Below, one piece after another: positions 12,268-24,310 of a DNA stretch of 64,000 nt; the first letter of the stretch is position 1; every line of letters begins with the position of its first letter. The notes under the pieces are model-generated. The model did no database searches. It saw only the letters and a list, made by a program, of their open reading frames with translations, and was not told the DNA's origin. The position numbers and the translations under genes are program-made. The stretch covers positions 45,200,890 through 45,264,889 of the forward strand of contig JAVMKO010000003.1 of NCBI GenBank assembly GCA_032164245.1, written 5' to 3'. This DNA is from Sternotherus odoratus (taxonomy: Eukaryota > Chordata > Testudines > Kinosternidae).

Positions 12268-12490
12268 ATAGTTATTATGGAATCAGAGCGGTAGCTGTGT
12301 TAGTCTGGAATTGCAGAAGTGACAAAGAGTCCTGTGGCACCTTAAAGACTAACTAAAGTATTGAAGCATAAGCTTTCGTGGGCTAATAGTCTGGAACTGA
12401 CAAAGTGGGTATTAGCCCACAAAAGCTTATGCTTCAATACTTTAGTTAGTCTTTAAGGTGCCACAGGACTCTTTGTCACATAGTTATTAT
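12268..12490. mobile_element. hairpin Penelope-like element with 11-bp target duplication
   Basis: Two inverted terminal fragments of one Penelope-like family lie back to back. The left arm 12321-12388 and right arm 12410-12477 pair over about 68 bp with one mismatch, joined by a short linker. The whole is flanked by ATAGTTATTAT at 12268-12278 and 12480-12490. The left arm starts with the family end AATCAGAGCGGTAGCTGTGTT. There is no coding sequence. Inverted joined copies are a known product of Penelope-like element insertion. Confidence 0.85.
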
Positions 12491-12497
12491 ATGTTCC

Positions 12498-13239
12498 TGT
12501 CAAGGTCTATTTCCCCACTCCAAACTCTAGGGTAAAGATGTGGGGACCCCGCATGAAAGAAGAACTAGCCCCCCAAGCTTATTTTACCAGCTTAGGTTAA
12601 AACTTTTCCCCCAAAACCCAAACTTCTCCAGTTGGGGCTTGGAAAACACTGCCACCACCAATTTGAGCCCCCAAAACCATGGGTTAGGGTAAATTGATTT
12701 GAGAACAAAGACCACAAACCCTCACTTGCTGAGAGACATGCCCGATCCAAACCAGGATCAATCCAATGGAAACAAACAGTCAGATTCTTAAAAGAAAGAT
12801 TTTAATAAAAGGAAAAGAAGGAGCCTAACCCCCTTGTACAGAAATCAATAGAAGAACAGCTCACTGGCATCACATAGTATAACTGACCCCTCCCCCCTCT
12901 TCTGGGAATTCTTCCACTGCTACAGCTTAACAGCAAAGATACACCATGGACCAATTATCAAGTGATACAGTTCAAGTTTATAAATCACTTACTGCTGAAC
13001 TTTGTTTTCTTAGAAGATTATAGGAATGCAGAATAGAAACATAAGTGTGATTCCTCCCATAGCCAGGGGAACGCACAGACAGACCCCGAGCGAGCCGAGG
13101 AGAGAACGAAAGAAGTGGGAGAAAGTGAAAGTAAAAACCCTTTTCCTTTGTTCCCTGTTGATTACGTCATCTCCCTCTCTGGGTTGCTTCAGGTTAACCC
13201 GGTAAAACAGTAATTCTAAGCTACTTCATACTTATGACA
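12498..13239 (-). mobile_element. solo LTR with 5-bp target duplication
   Basis: A 742-bp block begins TGTCAAGGTCTATTTCCCC and ends TACTTATGACA, flanked on both sides by GTTCC (12493-12497 and 13240-13244). The TG...CA ends and a 5-bp duplication fit a Ty3/Gypsy-like or related LTR. I recognise the family from turtle genomes, where the sense orientation is opposite to this strand (starting TGTCATAAG). No internal region adjoins it, so it is a recombined solo LTR. It lies directly beside the target duplication of the hairpin Penelope element. Confidence 0.8.
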
Positions 13240-13310
13240 GTTCCCATAAAATATATAACCATTCCCGGTTGTAAGTCATCAACTGTTAAAAGCTTTCCCT
13301 GCAGTTAAGA

Positions 13311-13600
13311 CAGCATTCTCCAACTTTTTCATATAGTGAGCCACAGCTTAATAGCAGTAGATCTCGTGGAACATTTTCCCTTTCATGCTGACTACCTCCT
13401 CTCCCTTTTGCAATCACAGAACATCCCTGCAGCAACTGCAGCAATTGCTTACATGGAAAAGAAATTTTAATGTATTTTCAGCTTTTTTTAAAATGGGATT
13501 TAGCAGATGGAAATGAGATTTAGCACCATGTGCTCAGCCATCTCTCTGTAAATCTTTGTGGGTCCCCCGTGGTCTATGGACTATAGCTGAGAATCACTTC
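13311..13600. repeat. hAT-like remnant
   Basis: CAGCATTCTCCAACTTTTTC at the left and GCTGAGAATCACTTC at the right are imperfect inverted repeats of the hAT type. The centre, including TGGGTCCCCCGTGGTCTATGG, is like other hAT derivatives. I see no convincing target duplication. Confidence 0.45.
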
Positions 13601-14371
13601 TTTCGTTTTGTTAACAAGTGAGATTAATTCTAAGCAGCAGTTCCACTGAGATATTTGAATCTTCCTCATTTTCAGTCTTAGATTTAAGTGAGATCCAATA
13701 TACTCCATGGGCTCTTACATAAGTGATTTATTTTTAGCTGCTTCCTCTACTTGAAGATATAGCTGATGCCCTTCTTGACACTGGGGATTTTGTCATTACA
13801 TAGTGCAAAAGGAAATGAATTTTTACAAAATCTGGGTTAAAGATAATAGAGAGCCTGTTGGGCTAAGCTAATAGATAACTCCCTGTAGATCAATGATGGA
13901 GCTCTTGCTTTGATAATTGAAGATCTTGGATTCCAGTGCCAGTAGCAACCTCTCCTCCTAATTAATTTTAGATGTACTGCAGTCTGTTAAGGGGATGTAA
14001 AATGGCAACTAAATATTGATAACTGGCAACAAATACCCAACAGTTATAAAAGCTTAATTGTTTATTTGGTTGTCTTAGTATTGGAAGAAAGTGGGAATAT
14101 ACCATCTGTTTTTAATCTTTTAATAGGTTTTATTTTAGCACAAAAGTGGCTTTTAGGAGTACTATTCTTTAAGGAATATTCCTGAGTAATATATTCTTAC
14201 CTTTTCCTTTAGACTAAATGCATACAATACTCTAGTGTAAATTATTTCAAAAGCTTTACTTGATAATCCTTAGATTTTAGAATAAAAAAAAGTCAAGAAA
14301 CCGATATTGTACATAGTACTAAGGAGATTTATACAAACTATGCAGTCTCCCCTGAAATAACTCTTACTGGG
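13601..14371. other. no recognised feature
   Basis: Non-coding sequence between a hAT remnant and a solo LTR. Confidence 0.5.
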
Positions 14372-15546
14372 TGTGAGGTTGCAGCCCATAATGCTTTATG
14401 GGAATATGCTTATGAACATATATATGACATAACTGGAATATATTTTGTGGTACATATGCCGTGTAACATATCTCTGTAAAGGTTATGATCTACTGAATCT
14501 CTTCCTCCTGTATGCATGTATCATTTTTGTATTTGAAGTTATGAATATTGGCTATGTACTTGCTTGATTTTTAAGTAGCCTTTGTAAAGCATTTGGTCAG
14601 TTTCTTCAGGGCAGAATGTGCAAATTAAGTGACCAATCAAGAAACACTTAACGAACAATAGATCTTGGAAGGCTGCACTACATATAAGAAGTCTTCCTGG
14701 AGACATTCAAGATAGCATATGGGCAATGGTTGTTGCCTGTAAAAACTGTGTCTTTCATGGACATGTGTCTTGCCCATGTGATTCAAACTTCATCTTGGAC
14801 CTGGACTTTGCATAGGAGAGAGGAGGGGGTCTCCACCCATAAGACAAAGTCTATTTAAACCCCTGGAAAACTCCTCCCCTTTGGTCTTCAGTTGGCTCAA
14901 GAAGTAGCCTCTCCACCCCCAAGGATACCTGAAAGAAACTGGAACACAGGACAGTAACTACAGGGGATGTGAGTGACCCAGACTAGAAGGAGACTAGTCT
15001 GTAAAAGGAAGTTAATTGGAACATCTGAGGGTGAAGTTTTATCTCTATCCAGTTTTCTTACTGTATTAGGCATAGGCTTGAAGATTTTATTTTATTTTAC
15101 TTGGCTTTGTTCTGTCTGCTGTTACTTTCTGCATTTAATAAAACCACTTTTTACTTATTAATTAACCCAGAGTATATATTAATACCTGGGGAGGGGCAAA
15201 CAGCTGTGAATATCTCTCTATCAGTGTTAGAGGGAGAACAATTTATGAGTTTATACTGTATAAGCTTTTTAGGGGTAAAACAAGATTTATTTGGGGTTTG
15301 GACCCCATTGGGAGTTGGTCATCTGTCAAAGACCAGAACACTTCTTAAGCCATTTTATATTAAGCCTACAGATGTTGGGGGACGTGGTTCAGACCTGGGT
15401 CTGGGTTTGCAGCAGGCTAATGGGTCTGGTTCAAACCAGGCAGGGCACTGAAGTCCCAAGCTGCCAGGGTAGGAAAGCAGGGGCAGACGTAGTCATGGCA
15501 TATCAGTTGGCAACCCAATGGGGTTTCTGCAATCCAACCCATCACA
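14372..15546 (+). mobile_element. solo LTR of a reptile endogenous retroelement
   Basis: The block starts TGTGAGGTTGCAGCC and ends CCAACCCATCACA, about 1175 bp. A promoter-like TCTATTTAAACCCC near 14850 and a polyadenylation signal AATAAA near 15137 (GCATTTAATAAAACCAC) are in the order expected for U3-R-U5 on the plus strand. I recognise the family as a common turtle LTR. Open frames inside (116 and 93 codons) overlap the LTR tail and are not genes. The flanks CTGGG and CTAGA match poorly, so it is an older insertion. Confidence 0.75.
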
Positions 15547-15549
15547 CTA

Positions 15550-17465
15550 GAAAATTGTGCAATGTGTTGTAGTATGTTGTATATCTCCCTGAGGTTCTAT
15601 ACAAACAGTATCAGAGTTTGACTACATAGCCTGTCTGACTACTCAGTATAATTTTATAAAAAGATTCAGCACCTAGCTACAAGAGCATTGGGTGTATTAG
15701 ATCTACCTATCCAGCTAAGGAGGCAGAGAGACTGATGTGGAGATGTTTTGTTTAGACATGACTTGTAAATCATCTTCTTCGTGTTAAAAACATAAATTAA
15801 GCTGAAAGACTGCTATATGGCTAAAAGTTTACTGGTCAGCAACTCTCAAGCATTGTGATCCAACTCTAGGCAAGACTTAATCCTATGCACAGTTTAGTTT
15901 TATTGTGCAGGTATGTCTGAGACCACCCCCAAGGAAGCTCCATGCTATTTATTTGTTTTATTTGGGTTAAAAAATTTTAAATGTGCTTATCCACCTTTTT
16001 GGGTACGTGTCATTTTTTTTTTAAATGTAGTCTTTAAGATAGTATAGTGGAGAATAAGTGCTGACCAGCCATGGTTTTTGCAAGCAATGCACACTAGAAA
16101 AGTAATAAAAGGACCAACACAGACATATATCACTACTATAGAAACGTCCTTCTTATCAAGGGCAAGTTTATCCATAAATAATATCCAGCAAAGTGTTGCT
16201 GTTGAATGGAAACTACATAAGGAAGGAAAATACAAGGTGAAAATAGAATTAAACCCTTTTTAAATGCTAATTCAATTTTTTTCAAAAAAACAAAAACATC
16301 TGAAGAGTCAAGCCCTGGTCATAGCTTCTTCTCTTAGCCATAGATTAAATTAATTTTCTTCAGGGAGTCTTCACAGGGAGTGTTGCCTGGACACTATCTA
16401 AACCAAACCTCATAGTAAATCAGATTATGGCCCTTTTATCCATGTAGCATAAAAGGTACTCATCTTCTACCCTCCACATTGAAGAGCGGCTCAATCACTT
16501 TATGACATTTGACACCCACTCTTTCCACGCTGGTAATCTGTAGTCTACCTTGAGGAAGAGACTGAGGGAGGCATGACAGTAGCAAGGCTGGGATACTACA
16601 TTTGAGAAAAGAGAGTGCAGCATGAAGAAGGAGCAAATCAATATTTTGCTTCTCATTCAGAAAATGTACTGTTAATATTTCCCATATATTGGTTGTTAGT
16701 TGGATAATGCTTACTGAACCACTGAATTTATAACTTTGGCAAACATCAAACCTATAAAAGCCCCACATAGTGCCCAGTTTGAAAAATAACTCCTGTAAGG
16801 GACAGGAAACTTCATACAATTCCCCTCACCTAGTGCCTCTGAATTATTCAGTTAGGATTGTGTGTCTGGGAAATGAAACTTGGGAAGCAGGAGTTTGAAC
16901 ACGTGGATCCACAGAATCACTTCAGTGGCCAGGGTTTTCTGCACAGAGGCCCAGTGCCTCCACATTGTTGTCCAGTTCCCAGCAGGCCTGTGGAACAATG
17001 CAGACTTGGCTGCTTCTTCCAGCTGCTGCCTCTAGAACTCCCCTTTAAAACAGACCAGGTATGGGGGGGGGGGTGTCCACTCAGGAGATAAGACAACCTG
17101 TGGTGGAGGATTATTTTGGAGTGGAAAGAAATGGTTGTGCAGTGCTCCAGAGGCAGCTGACCTCCCATTCACTTTTTCCATGTGACCGGGGGAGGTCCAG
17201 TCCTTTTCTTCTTCTAATTTTTGTATAGAGTTACTTGTGCTGTGTTGCAATAACTGTTCTTAGAACTCTGATTAGCTAAGCAGAACTCTCCATTTCTCTT
17301 GGGGTCAGATCCTTCTCCCATTGAAACAATTACAGAATTGACTTCTACCTTCATGGGGGATATTAACTGATGAGACTTGTAATAAAGAGATCTTAATAAA
17401 TGTGTGTCTATAATAAAGAAAAGGAAAAATAACTTAATTCAATTTAATATTCTGTATATATTTTT
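15550..17465. other. no recognised feature
   Basis: Non-coding. The minus-strand 119-codon frame at 16460-16819 and the frames around 16858-17250 have no family resemblance or splice support. A run of G sits at 17061-17071. Confidence 0.5.
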
Positions 17466-17469
17466 CCAG

Positions 17470-17527
17470 AACTGAAAGGAGTGCATCAAAGGATCCTGAA
17501 GGAATTGCACGAAGCCATCATGGAACT
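17470..17527 (+). CDS. candidate host exon, 58 nt
   Basis: A pyrimidine-rich stretch ending ATATTTTTCCAG is followed by 58 nt and then a strong donor GTGAGTG. Read with a two-base carry-in, the stretch is open and encodes KGVHQRILKELHEAIME, an amphipathic, helix-like peptide with protein-like composition. The last codon splits as CT/N, which is Leu whatever follows. I cannot name the gene. Read in the frame starting at its first base it stops at once; the remaining frame is open too but less protein-like. It could be chance, but it is the only place in the window where acceptor, open frame and donor fit well. Confidence 0.35.
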
Positions 17528-17828
17528 GTGAGTGATAATCTATATCATTTCTTAAACATGAGATGAAGTATCCATGCATTAGAGGAAAGGTATCCAGTTA
17601 CAGTTCTTTGAACTGTGTATTGAAAGACACAGATAATTGCTTATTTGTTTAGCTGATATCAATTCTAGGTAGTATACTAGCAAAAATGGAGCTGATTTGT
17701 GAGCAACAGGGGAGGAGGCAATTATTGCAAAATAGGTGACATTGGTTTGTGAAGCACAAGTTGTGCCAAACCAGTATGATCACCTTTGTGATGGGAAATG
17801 TGGTAGATAATCATCTGTTTTTAGATAG

Positions 17829-18185
17829 ATATTTTATTATGCAAAGTAATGCACATTGGAAAGCATAATCCCAACTATACATATAAAATGATGGGGTCTA
17901 AATTTGCTGTTGCCAATCAAGAAAGAGATCTTGGAGTCATTGTGGATAGTGCTCTGAAAACATCCACTCAATGCACAGAGGTAGTTAAAAAAGCAAACGA
18001 AACGTTGGGAACCATTAAGAAAGAAATAGTAATAAGACAGAAAATATCGTATTGCCTCTATATAAATCCATGGTACGTCCACACCTTGAAAACTGAGTGA
18101 CGATCTGGTTGTCCCATGTCAAAAAAGATATATTGAAACAGGAAAAGTTATAGAGAAGGGCAACAAAACTGATTAGGGGTATGGA
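17829..18185 (+). pseudogene. CR1 LINE (outer copy), first part
   Basis: The frame 17849-18100 encodes the region after the reverse transcriptase (GVIVDSALKTS, VVKKANETLG). The sequence runs to ATTAGGGGTATGGA and then breaks off. It resumes at about 19803 with CGGCTTCTGCATGAGGAG, the next segment expected in a CR1. The gap is a second CR1 inserted in the same orientation. Several stops; dead. Confidence 0.85.
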
Positions 18186-19802
18186 TTGAGAACTGGTTAA
18201 AAGACAGAGAATAAAGGATAGGAATAAATGGTAAATTTTCAGAATGGAGAGGGGTAACTAGTGGTGTTCCCCAAGGGTCAGTCCTAGGACCATTTCCTAT
18301 TCAACTTATTCACAAATATTTGGAGGAAGGGGTAAACAGTGAGGTGGCAAAGTTTACAGATGATATTAAACTGCTCAAAATAGTTAAGACCCAAGAAGAC
18401 TGTGAAGAACTTCAAAAAGATCTCACAAAACTAAGGGATTGAGCAACAAAATGGCAAATGAAATTTAATGTGGTTAGATGTAAAGTAATGCACATTGGAA
18501 AAAAAACCCGTAACTATATATACAATATGATGGGGGCTAATTTAGCTACAACTAATCAGGAAAAAGATCTTGGGGTCATCGTGGATAGCTCTCTGAAGAC
18601 GTCCATGCAGTGTGCAGCTGCAGTCAAAAAAGCAAACAGGATGTTAGGAATCGTTTAAAAAGGAATAGAGAATAAGACAGAGAATATCTTATTGCCCTTA
18701 TACAAATCCATGGTGCGCCCACATCTTGAATACTGTGTACAACTGTGGCCTCCTCATCTCAAAAAGGATATACTGGCATTAGAAAAGGTTCAGAGAAGGG
18801 CAACTAAATGATTAGGGGTTGGGAACGGGTCCCATATGAGGAGAGATTAAAGAGGTTAGGACTTTTTAGCTTGGAAAGGAGGAGACTCAGGAGGGATATG
18901 ATAGAGATATTGTAGGGTGCGTGAAGATTTTGTAACGGTATGCACATAGGGTACGCTGTCCCCCCTCGACACCAGGGAAAGGGTACTCCCGGTCAACACA
19001 CTGCTATTGCATACCAGCGCTATCTCTTGCATGCCGGAGCTCTCCGGTCGTAACTGCCTGCCAGGAATGTGGAAGTCTAATGAAGCAAAACAATCCATTA
19101 GCTATTCATGAGGTATGCATGAGATGTAAATGTGCATGGGTATTTCTATGTCTGTGTGCCCCTGCATAATGGGCTTCACCCTGAGCATTGCTCCGATGTG
19201 TCGGGCTTTCCCCGTCTCAGTGGCAGCAACAAAGGGAGCCCCCGTTTCTGGTATGTCACTTTCTGCCTTCAATAAACTCACCACTTTTATTCAGCAGCTG
19301 TGTGTGTGCCTCATTTCTAGGGGACTCCGAGTACCCTGCAACAGGTATATAAAATTATGAGTGGTGTGGAGGAAATGAATAAGGAAAAGTTATTTAGTTG
19401 TTCCCATAATAGAAGAACTAGGGGCCACCCAATGAAATTAGTGGGCAGCAGGTTTAAAACAAATAAAAGGACGTTCTTCTTCACACAGCGCACAGTCAAC
19501 CTGTGGAACTCCTTGCTTGAGGAGGCTGTGAAGGCTAGGACTATAATGGATTAAAAGAGAACTGGATACATTCATGGAGGTTAAGTCCATTAATGGCTAT
19601 TAGTCAGGATGGGTAAGGAATGGTGTCCCCAGCCTCTGTTTGTCAGTGTGGGGTGATGGATGGCAGGAGAGAGATCACTTGATCATTACCTGCTAGGTTC
19701 ACTCTCTCCAGGGCACTGGCATTGGCCACTGTCGATAGACAGGATACTGGGCTAGATGGACCGTTGGTCTGACCCAGTATGGCCTTTCTTATGTTCTTAT
19801 GA
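18186..19802 (+). pseudogene. CR1 LINE (inner copy), interrupted by an LTR
   Basis: This 5'-truncated CR1 begins inside the reverse transcriptase (TGAGAACTGGTTAAAAGACAG; then GGTGTTCCCCAAGGGTCAGT for the GVPQGS motif and TTTACAGATGAT for the F-x-DD catalytic motif). It continues through the frame 18458-18658 and ends at 19802 in the usual CR1 tail (GGTCTGACCCAGTATGGCC, TTCTTATGTTCTTATG). It has stops and frameshifts and is split by an LTR at 18911-19343. It sits inside the CR1 of 17829-19950. Confidence 0.85.
18911..19343 (+). mobile_element. solo LTR (433 bp) inside the inner CR1
   Basis: The block begins TGTAGGGTGCGTGAAG and ends GTACCCTGCAACA, with near-matching 5-bp flanks GATAT (18906-18910) and GGTAT (19344-19348). 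The expected uninterrupted CR1 sequence has GGTAT here. A polyadenylation signal AATAAA lies at 19271-19276, followed by TTTTATTCAGCAGCTGTGTGTGTG, which fits an R-U5 boundary on the plus strand. The short length is gammaretrovirus-like, but I cannot name the family. Confidence 0.75.
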
Positions 19803-19950
19803 ACGGCTTCTGCATGAGGAGACAGCAAATAAGACTGGGACTTTTCAGGTTGGAAAATAGATGGCTAAGGCGGATATGATAGAGGTCTATAAAATCATGA
19901 CTGATGTGGAGAAAATAAATAAGGAAGTGTTATTTATGCCTTCTCATAAC
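19803..19950 (+). pseudogene. CR1 LINE (outer copy), second part
   Basis: Continues the copy that broke off at 18185: CGGCTTCTGCATGAGGAGACA, then GCGGATATGATAGAGGTCTATAAAATCATGAC and GGAAGTGTTATTTATGCC. It ends without the normal tail near CTCATAAC. Confidence 0.8.
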
Positions 19951-20544
19951 ACATTTTGTTCTGTTTCTTTCTGCTCGGGATGCAGAACTAGTTCTTGGAA
20001 GACGTGTCACAACAATAACATATTCCAGAAGGATCCCTGAGGAGCATAGAACTGCAGTGCACAAGGGGTATAGACATTGCAAGCAGGGTATGGAAAGCCT
20101 GAGTAGAAGAGTGGGACAGCAGGTATCCTGTGTTTTGCTGGCACGTGTCCATGTGGGGATGAGAGGAAAACTTGCCACTAAGCAAGTTCTAGTTACAGTC
20201 CTCATGACATTCATTCTCTGACACTGGAGTCTTGCACAAAAGAAAAATAACCTTGTGCTACTGCTGCAGTCTGGAAGCTAATACATCTTTGTGCAGGAAT
20301 CACATTAACAGTGTTCAGAGACAGGTTGTACCTGCTAATAAGCCTGAGGCAAGCAATCAGCTACTGCACCTTATTTTTCCTACTCCTTCTTTGCTGCCTT
20401 CCTCTTGCATTCTCAATCTCCAAATACCCCTCATTGCACTACGTTAATAATAAAAGCATTAGTACAGAAAGTCTCACTTTTTTCAACAATCTGTGTATTG
20501 ACAAGTCAATTCAAATGACCTCACATAGAAAGGACAGTCTTATG
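19951..20544. other. no recognised feature
   Basis: Non-coding; open frames up to 137 codons overlap a SINE on the right and have no recognisable domain. Confidence 0.45.
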
Positions 20545-20645
20545 GTCAAAGCACAGAACAGGATGTCAACAATGCTGGGTTCTGTTCCTGGTTCTGCCAC
20601 AAACTTTGCCTTTTGTTTCAGTTTCTCCATATGTAAGAAGGACCT
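20545..20645 (+). repeat. MIR-like SINE fragment
   Basis: GCACAGAACAGGATGTCAAC, CTGTTCCTGGTTCTGCCAC and CAGTTTCTCCATATGTAAGA follow the order of MIR motifs. Old copy. Confidence 0.55.
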
Positions 20646-20649
20646 CAGC

Positions 20650-23600
20650 TGTTGTTGTCAGTATAGGAGTATTCAGGCCAGGGTGGAGTCAGCTGTGGGT
20701 AGGGGAAAGGGTGTGTGGATGTGATTCAGTGAGGAATCCATGTTTCTTTGAACTCCCAGCAGGCCTGAAATCCAGGGTCTGTTTAGAAGGAGTGTTTCTG
20801 TCCTTGTTTTCTCCTGGGAACTTGGCTGAGATAAGTGATACTTTGCTTAAAACTACAGGCTGGGAAAAGCTGGGAAGTATTTTTCCCCTCATTGGCTCTT
20901 GAAAAGGTAGGAATACTTGCTTAGTGTAATGACTGCTGCCTGTCCTTCCTCAGTGAATGTCCATATCATAGTGGCTTGTAGCCTATAAGGATGCAAAGTT
21001 ACTTCTTAAATTACAGTTAGATTCTGTACTTCAAAACCTATTCTCCCTATAGTGTTATAAATCCCTTCTTTAAATTTTGTGTTGGCTAATACTTATCATT
21101 CAACTCAAATAGTATAAAGTAACATCTGATTCTAAATTGTGAAGCTCCCATAATCTCCAGTACTCAGTCTGTTTCATTCCAAGATTGCTCAACATTTAAA
21201 AAAAAACCTTGTTGAAAATTTTCAAATTGTAAAATATTTCAATGGGGGGGCGGGAAGAGAAAGGGGCAAAGTTATTTGTGAAAAATGTTCCTGTTCTTTG
21301 AGTTGATTTCCGTGGGAGGTAGGTGCCCAGGCACATATGAAAAGACCACTAGATGTTTCTTTGTATACGTGCTGCAACTAGGGGTGCTGGTTTGAAGTGG
21401 TTTCCATTGTATACAGGCTTTACAGTTTGGTTCAATGATTCTCAGTACCCCTATGATACAAATTGTTCCAGTGCCCCTGCCTATCTGCATATTTAGATGA
21501 CTAAATACCTTTTAAAAATTTGGTCCTCTTTACCTTATTATTGCTGCCTAGCAAGGGGTTCGGCTAAAAGGATGCACAGGATGAGGGGGTGGGCTGGCTG
21601 TTGCATCCCTGCTATTATAGCTTGTTTCTGTTGATAGAGGCTATTCATCTATGCTTGTATTGTTCCTCATGCTGTTGCACTGTCTGTCCCTCCTCAACTG
21701 AAACTTGAAATAATAACATTCCACACTACTCCTTCCTCCCTCTTTTTATTGTACCTTTATTGTACTCCACTTCCAAACATGATGATGATGCTTTTTTCTT
21801 CCCACTATTAAGGAAACAAAGCACTCCCAATTTTCTTTATGCTTTCCTTCACTGAACATTATTTTGAAAGCTCCCTTATTTTCCAGATACCCATTACATC
21901 ATTCACATAATTTCCCCTAAGTGACACTTTTTAGTCTGAAACATGAATGAAAAGGAAGATTGGTTTACTGTGTTATCTGCTCTCTGTGTCAGTTCAGTCA
22001 CATTCGCTTATGTTACTAACAACTATAAGCTATTCCTGATACCAATGCAGAATCAATACAGCTAAGAAAATGTCTATTACATCGTGTACATCTTTCTTTC
22101 TTTTTTTTTTTTTTAAATCTGCACAGGTCCTCATTCTCCTCTGTGTCTGAGATTAGCGTAATTCTATTGAATCCAATTGAGTTACTCCTGAATTCCACTA
22201 AGAAACTCAGGCCTTAGGTTCAATCGGTCACACCTATATAAAATACAGTCATAATATGGCCTGCAAAACTTTTATGGTGATGATGAGATGATTGATGATG
22301 AAGACGAGAACTTGGCCTGACTTTCAAATCCAAGGCTGAATTTACAGGATTGCAGTCAGGAAAAAAAAGGTCGGCATGCTAATTGAGCACACATGCTCTG
22401 GAAATAATTAAGACCAAGGTGGAATTCTTCAATATCATTTTTGTAGCTGTTTCACAGAGTAGAAACCCACATCAAGGACCTGCTCTAAAGCCCACTGAAG
22501 TTAAATTTCCATAGACTTCATTGAACTTTGGACTAGGCCCTAAGCCTTCACCGCCTGCAGAAGGAAACAAACCCTGCTACCGTCTGATACATTCTCCAGC
22601 TTCTGCAGAACAATAATTGCCATGATGTCCCCAATGGAATAGTTACTATAGTTTCTCAGCCTAACAGCTTGGCACTTTAACAGTTTTAAATAAAAGGTGC
22701 ATAGCTGATCCCCTTTTTATAGACCCTGGGGTCAAATTTCCCCATCTCATCCCATTGTAGCGCCACTGAAATTTGGCCCCTTGTCCTTACTTAATATGGA
22801 TGTGTTTTTACAGATACATTGCCTGCCCTGATATAGTTATGTCAGCTTTTGCAAAGTGCATGTGCCACATTATCTTATAGCGAGTAGAATAAATGGCTCA
22901 AATATAATTCTTAATTTTAACTGTGCATTTCACTTTTCAAAACTTTTTTTACAAATAAGACTAGAATAACTGATGCTCTTAACTTAGGTTTCTTTAAATC
23001 ATTCACTTTGGGTTCAAAGCATGAAGCATACAGGCTTAATATGTTTATTCCTGCTGATAATTTTTTTTATGGTCCTATCTTCAAAACTCAGTTGCATCTT
23101 CCATTTTCAATATAAACAGTAATGGTTAGAGATGGTGGGGTTTGATTATGTTGCAGTATATTTGTGACACCAATTACTCTGGTTTTACTTATAATAGAGG
23201 GTTATCTCGGGAGTACAGTTCTAATGTATGATTAAATTTAGGAAAGTTAAGCAGAAAACTCAATGATGTCTCTATTTAAAAACAATATTGGGGAGCTGTG
23301 GGAAAGATTTGTTAACCATTCGGCTGTTTTGTACATGGCTACATTTTTGATCAAATAAAGTATTCTCCCAGAAGAAGCATGCCCTCTGCACAGGATAGGT
23401 GATGTGGTTAAAGTACAGATAATAGTTCCAGGAATTGGCATTTTCTGTATTAGCTTGGCTGAATCACTGCAGCAAAGAGTTCAATGATATAAGGGAAATA
23501 TTGTGTAAGAAGCTGAAAGAGAGAGTATAAAACCTTGCAGTAGGATTGAGGCATCTGTTGCTCGGGCGGGGAGGGCGGGGGAGGAGGGAGAGAAGGAAAG

Positions 23601-23920
23601 ATTGAATTTCTGTTAGTAAGTCTTAATGAAATTGAACTATTAATAGTGAGGCAATGGATTAGTTGCCATTAGTTAAGGAAGCACCTTTGGATTTAATTAA
23701 TGCCATTATTTAAAGAGTTGAAGACACTCAAATCTAAAGTGTAAAAATCCTGTTTTCAGGAGAAAATTGCTAAGAAGATGTGTTAATTCATGTAGCACAT
23801 ATTTAGTGCTGGAGAATTAGGAAATATTTTGTATGAATGTTTTAAAATGATTTGGATTAAAATGCATCTTGTTTAGCAGGCACAAGCATTTTCACAAAGA
23901 TGAGATAACTTCCATCACCA
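20650..23920. other. mostly unrecognised, one short repeat
   Basis: Long non-coding stretch. Around 22480-22555 is a fragment of a reptile/bird interspersed repeat (AGCCCACTGAAGTTAAATTTCC, ATAGACTTCATTGAACTTTGG). A T-rich run is at 22090-22113. I see no exon-like frame. Confidence 0.45.
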
Positions 23921-23924
23921 CAGG

Positions 23925-24310
23925 CTTCTTAAGCCCTGATCCACAAAAGGGACTAGGCGTTTCAATGCTGAGCATAACAACACCTAACTTTTAGGCACAG
24001 AGAAAATCACAGGAAAAACACTGCCTGATCCACAAAGCCTGAGTTAGGCAGCTGGTAAACAATGAATGGGGAGAGATAGGTGCCTTTAGAATGTGATCCA
24101 CACAGCCAGCGTAAAGGTAAGCAGTGCCTAAGCTAGACGATGGGAAATGCTGATGAGAGGGTTTGTGTTAAGCTCCCCACTGCCACCCTTTGGAGTTGTG
24201 CGCCTAAGTCTGTGCTGTGGGGAAACGCCTATCGTTGCTTGTGATTCAAGAACTGGGGGAAGATAGGTGGCCGAATGCCTAAGTTATTTGTGCAGGGCCT
24301 GATCAGAGGC
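23925..24310. repeat. TTAGGCGCCTAA-type interspersed repeat
   Basis: Repeated phrases CCTGATCCACAAA (23935, 24024), GATCCACACAGCC and GTGCCTAAG/GCGCCTAAG mark a reptile interspersed repeat family. Related pieces are at 44640-44690, 45510-45840 and 63485-63630. No coding capacity. Confidence 0.5.
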
